Below, piece by piece: positions 11,251-27,521 of a stretch of 64,000 nucleotides of DNA (positions within the stretch are counted from its first letter, which is position 1; the number at the start of each line of letters is the position of its first letter). The stretch is from Entophlyctis helioformis (lineage: Eukaryota; Chytridiomycota; Chytridiomycetes; Chytridiales; Chytriomycetaceae): contig JAHLKH010000043.1 of NCBI GenBank assembly GCA_025526915.1, forward strand, positions 62,001 to 126,000, written 5' to 3'. Position numbers and translations under genes: made by a program. The notes under the pieces were generated by a model. The model did not search any database. It was given only the letters and a program-made list of their open reading frames with translations, and had not been told where the DNA came from.

Positions 11251-11695
11251 GTGTCGGGCGTGCTGCTTCTGTCGGTGTCATTGGGGGCGGCGTGTCAGTC
11301 GAGCGCTCCCGAGGCACGGTTGGCGAACTGGGGATGCACTGCAGCACCGCAGACCTTGGCTGCTTGATCCATCGTTGTCGCTGTTGGTGGAACATCGGCC
11401 AATGTGATTCACCCATCTCCATCACGCCAAGGTCACGTTCAACTCCGACAGTCGCGTCCACGCTCAACGGATCTCATCTGCCACGCACGGCCAAGGCCCA
11501 TGCCCTCACTGTATCGCGCTCGGCGGCTGCGGCCATTGGTGTGGCTGTCCGTGTCGTCGCCGCGTCGCTCGACGCCCCGTGTCGTGTGCGTCCCTCCCTT
11601 CATTACTTGAAAAAGCTTCATCCTCCCCTTCTAAGCGTGCCTCGTTACTTTGCTCGGGCTCTTAATCGACCGCCATCTAGAGATATACATATACA

Positions 11696-11733
<38 letters not shown>

Positions 11734-11791
11734 TAACCAGACACGCACATCCTCTCCCTCTTTCCCCTTTTACCAACGCACCGCCACCATT
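11251..11791. other. Intergenic region between AGFG and forkhead genes
   Basis: Roughly 540 bp between divergent start codons at 11250 (minus) and 11792 (plus), presumably holding both promoters and leaders. The only structured element seen is a (CAGC)n repeat at 11695-11732 shortly before the forkhead ATG, likely in its 5' UTR. No supported coding exon. Confidence 0.6.
11695..11732. repeat. (CAGC)n tetranucleotide repeat
   Basis: About nine perfect CAGC units about 60 bp upstream of the forkhead start codon, probably within the leader of its mRNA. Confidence 0.9.
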
Positions 11792-16053
<4,262 letters not shown>

Positions 16054-16368
16054 ACCGCCTTGCTCATTCCCTCTTGCTTGTCCCTATACCTTGACCGTCG
16101 TGGAGAATGGCGCGACATGGTGTATCGAAGCATGCATGATGGGGAGTGCAGCAAATAAACTCGACTGCTCAGATGTCTGGCGTTCAAGTAGAATCGGCGA
16201 GCCGGGATGGATGGCGACGAGATGGAGGCGAGATGCTTGCTTCGAGCGTATGTTGAAAGGAGCCAGCAACGACCAACGACGATCTTGGGGTGTGCAAGAC
16301 ACTTGATGCCGAAACGGGCAACATAACATGTTGCTTTTTTCCGTGCTGGTTGCCGCTTCAACTCCAAA
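16054..16368. other. Intergenic region between forkhead and MAM33 genes
   Basis: About 315 bp holding the forkhead 3' UTR and the MAM33 promoter. AATAAA is visible on the plus strand at about 16153-16158, about 100 bp after the forkhead stop, and may be its polyadenylation signal. No other feature seen. Confidence 0.5.
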
Positions 16369-16724
16369 ATGTTCAAGATCGCCGCTGCCCGTCTCGCCAC
16401 TGCGTCGTTTGCGTCCGTCGCCGTCAAGCGCACGGCTGCCCTCCGCCCGGCTGCCGCTGTTGCTGCCGTCCGCTCGTTTGCGCCTCTTGCCCCCATCCGC
16501 CGCTTCGCCCACGGCACTGGTGAGTGTCTCGTCGTCATGCTCTGTGCCGCTGCGGCCTGTTGCGGTGTAGATCACTCTCGCTCGTTCGTTTGTTCGTTCG
16601 TTCGTTCGAACGGCTGTGACGGGGTGTGACGGCCTGCTGTGTGCGCTGTGTCGACGCCATGCCTGCCTGGCACCATCGCACAACCACACACACACACACA
16701 CACTCACACACACTCACACACACT

Positions 16725-16756
<32 letters not shown>

Positions 16757-17788
16757 GGCATGGCTCCCGTGCTGCTGTGATGCCTCTGGCGATGCAGTCA
16801 ACAAGGACGTCTCGGAAAAGGTTCTCGCCGAGCTCAAGTACGAGCAGGATGCGCTTGCCGACCAAGACACCTCGTTCATCGAGGAGTTCAAGAAGAAGGG
16901 CGTCTGGAAGGTACGCCCGTCTCTGCCACGCTGTCTGATTGTGCACTTGGCGTGGCTCGCTTGCGCCGTTGCATTGCATGGCTCGTCTGTCGGAGTCGAT
17001 GCCGGACTCTTGCTGACCGGGCCTTGCCGTACCCTTGCGCTTTTTCTTTGCTTTCTCGTCTGCCTCGACTGCCTTTTCGACTGCCTTCTCGTCTGCATAT
17101 GCATCTGCCCGCATATGAATGCGATCAGGTCGAGGAGAAGGCCGGCTCCAAGGAGGTGCACATTGTCCGCACGTTCGGCAACGAAAAGTGAGCCCACTCG
17201 CTCGTCTTGAGGAGATCGCATGTGAGGCTCCATGGCACTGACATGCTGCTCCGTGTGCAGGATCACCGTCTACTTCAACACGGACGCCCTGCAGGGCGAG
17301 GACAACTTTGACGAGGTTTGTGCTGCGCGATCGTCTTCTTGTACCGGTGCACTAGACTGCCAGGCTGACTCTGAGAGACTCCATGTGGCCCACCGGACAC
17401 CGCCATGCAGGCCGAGCAGGAGGACGTTGAGCCCGAGCTGCCCGTCGTGACGTCGGTCATCATCGAGAAGGCTGGCTCCGACACCGCCCTTGAGATCACC
17501 GCCACTGCGCAGGACGGCGCCTTCTTCATCGACCACGTGTCGGTTGTCAAGCCGGCCGCTGTCGCGCTCGACCAGACCGCCGAGGGCGACTGGATCCGCC
17601 GCGGCCAGTACGGCGGCCCCGTGTTCGGCGACCTGGACGAGGGTCTGCAGGAGGTCTTCCACAAGTACCTTGAGGAGCGCGGATTCGACACGGGTCTTGC
17701 CAACTTCATCGGCCTCTACATTGAAGACAAGGAGCAGCGCGAGTACCGTGACTGGCTCAAGACCCTCAACGACTTTGTCTCCAAGTAA
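16369..17788 (+). CDS. MAM33: Mitochondrial matrix acidic protein MAM33 / p32 (C1QBP)
   Basis: Matrix protein of the p32/gC1qR family, which forms acidic doughnut-shaped trimers linked to mitochondrial translation and ribosome biogenesis. Exons are 16369-~16518, 16798-16910, 17129-17188, 17261-17315 and 17411-17788, all with GT-AG borders. Exon 1 is an Arg/Ala-rich mitochondrial presequence. Family blocks are KVLAELKYEQD, EVHIVRTFG, ITVYFNTD, PVVTSVIIEKAG and the C-terminal LQEVFHKYLEERGFD...DWLKTLNDFVSK. The length (about 250 residues) is usual. Intron 1 carries a (CA)n microsatellite. Confidence 0.93.
16687..16756. repeat. (CA)n microsatellite in MAM33 intron 1
   Basis: About 70 bp of CA dinucleotides interrupted by CT at regular points, inside intron 1 of MAM33. 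It produces spurious His/Thr-rich frames and is not coding. Confidence 0.95.
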
Positions 17789-18001
17789 ATGCATTTCCTC
17801 CCCTCTTTGTTGACCTCTGCATGGCGCCACCATCCATGCTCTGTCCGCACGGCTGCCATTCGCTTGCCGCTGTTTGGATGCGTGGCCAACCCTTGCTCTC
17901 GTCGCTCCCAATGAACATCAACGCACATCTTTCATTCGATTCTGTTGGTTGGATGGCTTGTTCGATGGCTGCCAGTCGTTGCCATGTTGCTATGCGCGCT
18001 C

Positions 18002-21000
18002 TCAGGCGTGGTCCTGCAGCGTTTTGGCCATCCGTCGCGTGACGATCGTGCGTCCAGGCGTCACAGCCTCGGCACCGGCACCAGCACCGGCACCAGAAGC
18101 AGCAACCGTCTTGCTGGCAGCGCGACGCGTCGACCGCTTTTCAGGCATGTCGGTCATCTCTGTCATGGCGGGCAGCTGGTCGAGCATCATGATATCGCTG
18201 CGCAGCTGGCGGGGCGGTGCACGCAGCGTGCGTGTGGGTGCCTCCTTGCGTCCGGGAGTCGTCGGTCTCGCCGGCATTGCTGCTGCTGCCGGTGCTGCTG
18301 CCGGTGCTGCCGGTGCTGCTGCACGACGGCGCGTAGACGCTGGAGCTGCCACCGGAGCGGCATTATGCTGGCGTAACGGCGTAACAGGCTCGTGCTGAGC
18401 AGCCGGGGTGAGCGCCAGAGCCTTTCTCGGTGTGCGACGGCTGGCACCTGCGACAGCACTGGACGCCATCTCCGTGTGCGAATGCATGTTTTCCTCGTTC
18501 TCAGTCTCCTCAGACCGTGTGCCGCGCTGCACACGGGCAGGCGTGTTGCGCAAGGACCGCGTGCGACGGACAGGCTCAGGGGGCGATGTGTGGTGGCGTG
18601 CATCAACCATCTCCGCATCGCCGTGGCTGTCCATGGGATCGTCATGCTGGCCATCCATATCGTTGTCGTCATTGCCGCTGTGTGCCAGGCGGCTGCTCGT
18701 GCGAGTACGGGCAGGTGTGGCCTTGCGAGCCGATCGGTGGGCAGTGACGCGCGGCGAAGCAACCATAGGCGTGCCTGGCATCGTCATTGGCAGTCCAGCA
18801 CTCGACTCTGCGAGCATAGGGCTGCTCTGCTTGGCAGGTTGAACTGCGCAAGTCGCCGGCCATGCACGTTCTGGTCAGTCTCGGCACATCCATGGAATAA
18901 AAGGACAGCCAGGCGTATTACCTGCACGAGTGAGGCGAAGCGGCTCTGGCTGAGCAAATGGCGAGTTATTGCGCAGAATTGGCCCGTCGTGCACAGTAGC
19001 AACACCGCCAGGCGAAGCAAGCACACGAGCAACGCGAGGAGGACCGCCCGATCCATGCACGCTCGGCGATCTGTTGACCGAGTCTGGGTGGATCGGCGTG
19101 TGCTGTCCATTGGTCGGTGTACCAGCCACGGCCGAAGGAGGAAGCGGCGGGTGTGAGAGCAGCAACGACGGCGATGACGAGTAAACCTGCTGCTGTTGCT
19201 GCTGCTGGGTCACGGATGGGCTGGTGAACATGTCAGATATGCTGCCAGTTGAGCCGATAGCAGATGGCGGCCGCATGAGCGGTGACGGCTTGGCCATCTG
19301 CAGCGGTGTCATGGAGCGACGGCCTTCAAAGGACTCGCGTCTAGGCGTGTAAGGCGGCTGCATGAACGGCGAAGACGGCGGCACACGCGGAGATGCAGAC
19401 ATGGCGGGCTGCGGCTGGCGGCTGGCCGAACCAGCAGATCCGGGAGCGACTGGATAGCTTGGCATCTGGGCAGGGGTGCCAGACGACGGAGCAGCCGGCG
19501 ATGCTGCAAACCCAACCACGGGCGAAGGACGGATCGGTGTTGGGCGAATGGCCTGCGGTGTTGCAAAGACATGCTGCTCCTGCTCGTGAGCGACAGCTGC
19601 AGCAGGGGACGCGACTGCATCGTCCATGTTGGCATCCACCATTTCGAATGGCGATGAAGCAGCCGAAGGCACAGATGCTGGCGACGCCACGAACGAAGAA
19701 GAAGGTGCAGCTGGAGCAAAGGCGGCAACGGAAGGAGGCGATGGGAACGCAACAGCAACAGGCTCCTCTGGTGCACGGACGTAGTTGTCTCGCAGGGCAC
19801 GCAGAAGCGTCTTTTGCGATGGGCCAGTGCCGTCGTTCGTCAAAGCAACGCTTTCGCGCACAATCGCAACCGTGGACAGCGGACGAGCAGGCGGCGGCGG
19901 CATGGGAGCAGCAAAGCCACGAGCAGCAGATGCGCGTCTGTCTGTGGTTGCGGTTGTTGCCGAAAAGGACGGCGAAGGCGAAACAAAGGCATTAAAGGCG
20001 CTGGCAGTGCTTGATGGAGCAAGAGTGCCTGCCTGGGCGGGCATATTGGCTGTGAGACTGAGCGGCTGGCTGTCTGCACCGGCAGTCCTGCCCGGCTGAG
20101 ACTCGAGCGAAGCGGCTGCGACAACGGCAGGCCGCTGAGAGGCACGAAGAGTCTCCCGACCGACCTCAAACGACGCGCGCTGCACCTGCGGAATGACTTG
20201 GTAGATGTTGTCGATCATGGACTGGCGGGCTCTGCTCTTGGGGTCGTCTCCGACACGACTGCCGGCGAAAAAGTCTTCGTAGACTTGAATGGCCTCGCAG
20301 TACCGCGCGCGAGAGATGTAGAACGTGATCATAAAGTCGTGGTAGACAGACGAAGATGCGGCACGGCAGATGGAAATGAGGATCTGCTCTTCCTCGCGTG
20401 TGAGCGAGTGGTTGGCGAGCTCCTTGAGTCTGGCCAAGTTGTACGGCACTGTCCAACACGGTGCACCCGGGTGAGCCATTGGCTGAATGCATAGCTACAA
20501 GACGAGGCGGGCTCGAGACTCACGAGCAAAGCAGTGGTGCACCAGGCGGGCAAACAGTCCCAGCGACGGGAAGGTTTTGGCGTGCTTGCGCTGGAAGTTG
20601 AGAGCCTCGACAAAGTTGACGTGGATCAGGACCTGCATGTGCATCTCGACATCGCTCTGCTGCCACACAGACGGGCGGACACGCTTGAGGAACTGGTAAG
20701 CGGCATTGAACTGGCCATGGACAACGAGCGCACCCAGGATCTTGGGAGTCCAGTCGAGATCGATGGAAGGGTCTGACAGCAGTGCAGCGGCAGTCTGGTG
20801 ACAACCAAGACGCGGTAGAAGTGTAAGATGGCGCTTCTGGATGCCAGCCACGGCAGGCAATCCATGCACCAAACCAACCTCAAAGTGGCCGTGATCGACA
20901 GCCCAGTATCCGTTGATGGAGACTGCAAACGGACGTGGGATGCCCCATGTGCGCGCATAATCAGCAGCTTTCGCGTGGCTAGCGTCCAGCAGCAAGTAAT

Positions 21001-23451
21001 AGAGCAGGCAGTGCTTTCGGAGCAGATCCATGGACGCAGATGTCAGGATCATGTCAAAGAGCGTCTCGAGCTGTTCGGGAGTTCTTGGCGGGTAGAGGCT
21101 GGTTGCATGAATGCCGCAAAGGTCGAGCAGCTTGTCGATAAACAGCTCGTTGTGCATGCTCTGACGGTAGCTGTGGATGGTACGCGCAGCAGCGTCCTTG
21201 TATGGCAGGTCTTTGGGGTCGCGCGAGAACCAGTCGACGAATTGGGGGCAGCTCGGGTTGGACTCGATGGGCGGGTTGCGGTTGCCGAGGAACTTGGACA
21301 AGCGTCCAAAGAAGAGCACTCTGCAAGCCGTCGCAGATCCAAACGGGTCAAGATCCTGCACATGCAAGCACTGTCAGACTCTTGGACAGTCGAGCCTGCA
21401 CAGACGGAACGATAACAATGGCGTACATGGATGACTTCGTTGGGCTTGACGCGCATGGTTTCTGTGGCCAACAGCTTGGCCTGGTCCCCAGAAACTCTTT
21501 GGATCTCAACATGGGTTAGCGTTTCTCCGGCACTAGTCTGGCTTGCGAATGCCGTGTAGAGCTTGTGGCCGTCGCCATCTGGACATGCAAGCCATGCATC
21601 CCGTCCATGCAAAAGTTAGGCACAGAAAGACGACGACTGCAGCCAGTAGCCAGACTGGATCCGTACCTCGGGCAAAGCGCATGGCAGTGACGGCCGTGCC
21701 TGGCATCTGAGACGCGTTCGACACGGGGCGGGTGCTACTGAAGCTGGCATTGACATTGACAATGGTCGAGAGGGGCTTGTTGCTGCAGACACACTTGTCA
21801 GTGAAGGCACATTCATGTGCATTCGATGAACCCCCAAACTCACGCCGACGTGTCTGTGGCCAGATTGGCAAAGAAGAGAACGCCGTGATCGCGGACATTG
21901 GCAATGGGGCTGTCGTAGCGAATGTGCGTGATGGGTGCTGCAGGGGCGTGTGCAGTGAGTACAGACACGCTCTTGCTGGCTGGCTTGCTGGAACGGCAGC
22001 AAGAGGCGAATGCTTACAAGGGATGACCGGGTGGATGTGGTGGCGGAGCTCGAGCGTGGCGCTTGAGCGCAGCGTCCAGACTTCAACACTGCCATGCGCA
22101 GTGCCAATGAGGAACAGAGGAGCCGTTTGGGTTGGAGCGTGATGAGCGCAAACAGCCGTGACCTGATGGCATCATGATTTGTAAGCAAGGCGGGCCTGGA
22201 TGAATGATGGATCGGGCGATCAGATTGGAGACATACCGATGTCTGGTGTGGCGAGACCAAATCAGCGGCGAGGAGAGTCTGGACATGTGCAGGTGGATAC
22301 GATTACGTCAGCAGCATGTTAGCAATGCAAACCAGCACGAATCGCGTGTGTCGAGGTGCTGGGGCCAGTGCACAGACACGGCAAGAGCCAACGCACCTTG
22401 AAGGTGTCGGCCTCGATGCCAGAGGGCGTCAGATGGCGGATGTCGGCCACAAAGAACTTTGAGGTGGAGCCAATCACCAGGAAGCTGCGAGTGCGGTTGG
22501 GGGCGTTCTGCAAGGTGGGGAAGCAAGCAGTGGTGGCATCGTGTCAGCAACGCGATCCGGCCATGAGCGACGCGACGGATGGACGACTGCGCACACCTCT
22601 GCATCAGTGGCGGCCAGGGCAGTAAGAGGGCTGGTGCCAAAGTCAAAGGGCAGACGGAACGAGTGCAGAGTGAAGGGGTCAAAGAGACAGAGCGTCGACG
22701 TCCGCGTGCGTTTGTTGACGAGCACGAGCAAGAGGAACTCGAGCGGGGCAAGACGGATGTGCGACACGAGGCCGAGCTCGAGCTGTTTGGCAAACGATCG
22801 TGCATGCCCAGTGTGTCAGCATGGCGTGGCATGGCATGTGGATGCATATGCACGCACCTCTTCGCGACCCTCTGCGAGCTGGTCCACGTGCAGCGCAGCA
22901 ACCACCTTGTCCTTGCAGGCGAGCACGTCGCGCACGTCGAGCGCTTTGGAATCGTATCGGACGAACCAAGTGGAGCCAGCACACGCAGTCGTGGTGGTGG
23001 CAGCCAGACCGTGGAAGTCGTGCAGGTACTTGGACGACGCAGACGCAGACGCAGACGCAGATGCAGATGCAGCCGCCTTGGCCCTTGCAGCGACGGCAGC
23101 AGGCCTCGCCGACAGCGGGATCAGCGCACACGGAGCGTCAGAGAAGAAGGCACCGCCCGAGCCCGTCGAGGGTGCAGGAGAGAGAGCGGCGAGCACGGGG
23201 TCTCTGAGGAGCACCGACTGCTGGCCGCCATGGAAGGCGCCTGTCACTGCTGCTGCTGCTGCTCCCGAGGCCGTAGCCGTCGCCGTAGCCGTTGCCGTGG
23301 CCGCCCCGGCCGTCTGCAGAAAGTCCACGTCGGCCAGCATTGCGGCAATCTGAAGCAGCGCGCAGTCGTCAGGAAGCCGCCGCTCAAAAGGGAGCGCGGC
23401 CGCCCTTGAATTCTTGACCACAAAGTCATCACCTCGCCCACCACACAGCAT
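18002..23451 (-). CDS. AHCTF1: Nucleoporin ELYS (AHCTF1/MEL-28), full-length type
   Basis: ELYS recruits the Nup107-160 complex to chromatin to seed nuclear pores. Many exons. An N-terminal beta-propeller runs from about 23451 to 21400 (exons with YLHDFHGLA, SHIRLAPLEFLLLVLV, FLVIGSTSKFFVADIRHL, LFLIGTAHGSVEVWTLRSSA, VLFFANLATDTSA, KLYTAFASQTSAGETLTHV). The ELYS helical domain follows (21367-20375: CLLYYLLLDASHAKAADYA, GYWAVDHGHFEVGLVHGLPA, FVEALNFQRKHAKTFPSLG, LKELANHSLTREEEQILISI). The rest is a long Pro/Ser/Ala-rich disordered region and a basic tail (RRTRSLRNTPARV, STRRAASKT, TRRMAKTL) after a final intron (18898 to about 18841). The start at 23451 overlaps the SHMT start codon; an internal Met (MLADVDFLQ) is an alternative. 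Confidence 0.85.
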
Positions 23452-25698
23452 GTCGGTCGACTCTTGGGTGCGTGCGTGTGTTGTTGTGTCCCTGCTGGGC
23501 CTTGTTGGGCCTTGTTGGCGTGCATGCCTGTGCATCCCTGTGTTCAAGCATGTGCAAGCAAGCATGCATGCATGTGTCTCCTCTGGCGTGCTCTGCCTGC
23601 TCTGGCATGCATGTTCTGCCGCCCTCGTGCCGCCCTCGTGCAGCTGCCCATTGTTCCTGTGTTGTTCCTGCTGCTTACGTAATCCTGATTCATTTTTCTT
23701 TCTGACTCGTGCGATCCCATCTCGCCTGTCTCGCTTGCCTGTCTCACCTGCCCTCCTACGACGACGCCCTCCGTCCCCGCCGCAGAACGCTGGCCTCAAC
23801 ACCACCCTCGAGACCGAGGACAAGGAGATCTACGACCTGATCCAGCACGAGAAATGGCGCCAGTACTCGTGCCTCGAGCTCATTGCCTCGGAGGTGTGTG
23901 TGCCGTGTCTCACGCCTCGCTTGCCTGCCTCTTGCCGTGTCTCACGCATGCGCAATCCCTTCTCCCTCTGCTGCTGCTGCTGCTGCTGCTACTCTACAGA
24001 ACTTCACGTCGCAGGCCGTCATGGAGGCCAACGGCTCCGCCCTCACCAACAAGTACTCGGAGGGTCTCCCCGGTGCCCGCTACTACGGCGGCAACGAGTT
24101 TGTCGACCAGATCGAGAACCTGTGCCGCGACCGTGCCCTCCAGGCCTTTGACCTCGACCCGACTAAGTGGGGCGTCAACGTGCAGCCCTACTCGGGCTCT
24201 ACCGCCAACTTCTCGGCCTTCACCGCCCTCCTCTCGCCCCACGACCGCATCATGGGTCTCGACCTGCCCTCTGGCGGCCACCTCACCCACGGCTACGCGA
24301 CCGCCAAGAAGAAGGTCTCGTCGTCGGCCATCTACTTTGAGTCGTTCCCCTACCAGGTCGACATGAAGACGGGCTTCCTGGACTACGACAAGCTCGAGGC
24401 TTCGGCCGCTCTCTTCCGCCCGCGTCTCATCATCTGCGGTGCCTCGGCTTACCCCCAGGAGTGGGACTATGGGCGTCTGCGCAAGGTATGTTGTCGCTGC
24501 CCACGAATGCTGCAGCTTCTGCTTCTGCATCATGTCGGTCTGTCTGCTGCTGCTGTCGTGGGCTGCTGCTGCCGGCAATGTGTCCATGGTGCAGGTCGTC
24601 GTCGTCGTTGTCGTGGTGGTGGTTGTGGTGGTCATGGTAGCCTGCCGGTGATGACAACGTTTTCGGCACTGATCCGCAATGAGGACTCTCTAAAACAAAC
24701 AAAGACTACAACGGTATCTGATGGCATGGCCCATGCACCACACCACAAACCACCACCACGAACCGCCCAGCCCACGGCGGCAATCACAGCCCGCTGCCAG
24801 CCCGCAGCAGCGAGACAGCCGGGCCGATGCGCGTGTCTCTGTGCCCCGTGGCTTGACTGCTGACTAATCGCCTCGTGACTGCTTTCAATCCCGTGGATTG
24901 CAGATCGCCGACCAGCACGGCGCCTACCTGATGGCCGACATTGCCCACATCTCGGGTCTTGTTGCCGGCAAGGAGGCCGCCAACCCCTTCGAGTTCTGCG
25001 ATGTCGTCACCACCACCACCCACAAGACGCTCCGCGGTCCCCGCGCTGGTATCATCTTCTTCCGTCGCGCTCCCAAGGGCGAGAAGAACTCGGACCTCGA
25101 GGACAAGGTCAACTTTGCCGTCTTCCCCTCCAACCAGGGCGGTCCCCACAACAACACCATTGCCGGCATTGCCGTCGCCCTCAAGCAGGCTGCCTCGCCC
25201 GAGTTCAAGCTCTATGCCAAGCAGGTCCGCGCCAACGGCGTTGCTCTCGCCAACGCCCTCAAGTCGTTTGGCTACAAGCTCGTCACGGACGGCACCGTCA
25301 ACCACCTCATCCTGTGGGACCTCCGCCCGAACGGCCTCACCGGCTCCAAGATGGAGAAGATTTGCGATCTTGTCAACATCACCCTCAACAAGAACGCTGT
25401 CCACGGCGACGTCTCTGCCCTCACCCCCGGCGGTGTCCGTGTCGGTGTCCCTGCCCTCACGTCGCGCTCGCTCAAGGAGGCCGACTTTGTCAAGGTTGCC
25501 GAGTTCCTCCACCGCGCCTGCCAGATCGCCCTCAAGGTGCAGGCCACCAGCGGCAAGCTCATCAAGGACTTTGTCATTGCCCTCGAGTCCAACGACGAGG
25601 TCAAGGCGCTTCGCTCCGACGTTGAGCGTTTTGCCCACTCGTTCCCCATGCCCGGCTTCGACCCCGCATCTGTGCCCGAGAGCGCTCGCCACCACTAA
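23450..25698 (+). CDS. SHMT: Serine hydroxymethyltransferase
   Basis: PLP enzyme interconverting serine plus tetrahydrofolate with glycine plus methylene-THF. Exons: 23450-23467 (MSVDSW), 23786-~23893, ~24000-24485, 24903-25698. The sequence shows LELIASENF (across a splice junction), [54 protein letters not shown], the PLP-lysine motif [16 protein letters not shown], and [13 protein letters not shown] near the C terminus. No mitochondrial presequence is apparent, so the cytosolic form is likely. C/G-rich third positions suggest high expression. Intron 1 is long (318 bp) and probably contains the promoter of the divergent ELYS gene. Confidence 0.96.
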
Positions 25699-25828
25699 AT
25701 CCTCCGTTCGCTGTTCACTCCCGATGATCGCCACTCATCCCACCTCGCATGTCCATAAAGCCACTTTTACATTCATATCCCCGCTTTTGATCTTGCGCAA
25801 TCGTTCATCCCGCTTGCCCCGACAATCA

Positions 25829-27399
25829 ATGCCAGTGTCTGAGACGCAGCCGCTGCTTCAAAACGATTCTCGTCGGCAGGCCACGCCAGAGCCGCTTGCA
25901 GACGAGGTGCTGTCGACGCCCTCGTCCGTCTCATCGTCGGCATCGTCCATGCTGAGGGCTGCATTGGCGGCCGCAGCAGTGCCGTCTCGCCCATCCAGTG
26001 CGCCGGTCTCGGCAGATGCCAGCACAGGCGGCAACATCACACTCGTCGAAGACGACGCAATGAGACGGCGGCGGCAACGGCGGCTGGCACGGCGCCAGCG
26101 CAGACTAGGCGTCATCTTTCTGGCCGTTGCTGTCTCGGCATTCATCCTGCAGTCGGTCAGTGCCTTTCCGGCCGAGTGTTTTCCATTGATGCGTCGCTGC
26201 TTGCTCACGTGTCAAACACCGTCGCTGCGACCAGGAAGTCGTTCAGTATGTCCAAGGGCCAAAGAGCTTCTACAAGCCTTGGTTTATTCTCTATGTCGCT
26301 CATGGGTACGCTCGCTGCGCGCCAGTCATGCCGTCGATCATCCATGCTGACTCGGCCATCTGCCGGCAGGTTCTATGCAGCGTTTCTCCCGATGCAGCTG
26401 CTCTACACGGTCTGTGTGCGCGGCGACCCGACCGACTCGTACTGGTCACGGATTGTAAAGTCTGCAGGCAGTCTGCTCTCAAAGAGTCCAGACGATCTCC
26501 TACCATCGGCGCCACAGCAATCCTATGCGTCTCTGCCGACTTCGCTGCCTAGCGCCAACGCCGCAACGACTGATGCGTCTCTGAGCGGACTCAGCGAAGG
26601 ATGGATCTATCTATGTCTGCTCGGTCGCACTTCGCTGCTGACGCTCCTGTTCACATGCGGTGCACTGTCGTGGTACGTCAGTGTGTCCAAGATTCCCATG
26701 AGCGATGTGACTGCTGTAAGTCGTGCAGTTTTTGGCTGGCATCAGCGGCATGGCCTGACCTCCCAGCGACAGATTTACAACACAAGCTGCTTCTTCACAT
26801 ACGTGCTCTCGACCGTCCTGCTCAAAGAGTCGCTGCAGCTCAGAAAAGTCGCGGCCGTGTGTCTCAGCGTCACGGGCATTGGCCTCATTGCTCTTCTTGG
26901 AGAAAGAAAGGATCCAGGCACGATTGGCGGTGATGCTGCATCGGTAACCATTGGATACGCAGCAGCAACGACCGCATCCATCTGCGTCGCTCTCTACGAG
27001 GTCCTGTATACGCGTCTCGTTGTCCCGTCGCCGCCGTCCATCTCCTTCTCTCTGCACATTACCGGCCTCATTGGCGTGGTCACGCTCCTCGGCGGCCTTC
27101 CGCTATTTCCCATTCTGCACTACACGGGCCTCGAAGTGTTTGAATGGCCCGACACGAGTGCGTGGATGTACATTACCCTCATTGCTGTGCTTGGCATTGT
27201 GTTCAACGCGCTGTTCATGCTCGTGATGGCGTTTGTCGGGCCTGTGCTGGCTGCCGTGGGCATCCTCATGACGATCCCTCTGACGACGGTTGTCGATGTC
27301 ATTGTGACGGGCCAGAGTGTTGGCTGGAACACCGTGGCTGGATCGGTGGCCATCCTCGGAGGCTTTGCCCTGCTGCACGGATCGGAAGTCGCACAATAG
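25829..27399 (+). CDS. SLC35F-type drug/metabolite-superfamily membrane transporter
   Basis: Multi-pass transporter of the DMT/EamA superfamily, closest in motifs to SLC35F3/F4/F5 and the yeast vacuolar proteins Thi74/YML018C. Start at ATG 25829. The cytosolic N terminus carries ETQPLL, an acidic dileucine signal typical of vacuole/lysosome targeting, and a basic RRRRQRRLARRQRRL stretch before TM1. Introns fall near 26154-26228, 26303-26369 and 26716-26769. Conserved blocks: SWYVSVSKIPMSDVTA, IYNTSCFFTYVLSTVLLKE, AVCLSVTGIGLIALLGE, ALYEVLYTRLV and a C-terminal run of TMs to GGFALLHGSE. The long loop between TM2 and TM3 is Ser rich. The substrate is unknown; thiamine has been proposed for SLC35F3. 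Confidence 0.82.
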
Positions 27400-27521
27400 A
27401 TTTTCTTTGACCCGAATTCACCATCGCCGACTGTATGGCACTCTGTCGACTGTCGACTGCCGACTGTGTGTGGATAGAGACTGACCACGAGCACCGCAGC
27501 ACAGCACAGCACAGCACAGCG

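Noticed and set aside
24784..25734. 316-residue minus-strand frame opposite SHMT
   Set aside because: Caused by strong C/G third-position bias in the last SHMT exon; SHMT is unmistakable on the plus strand.
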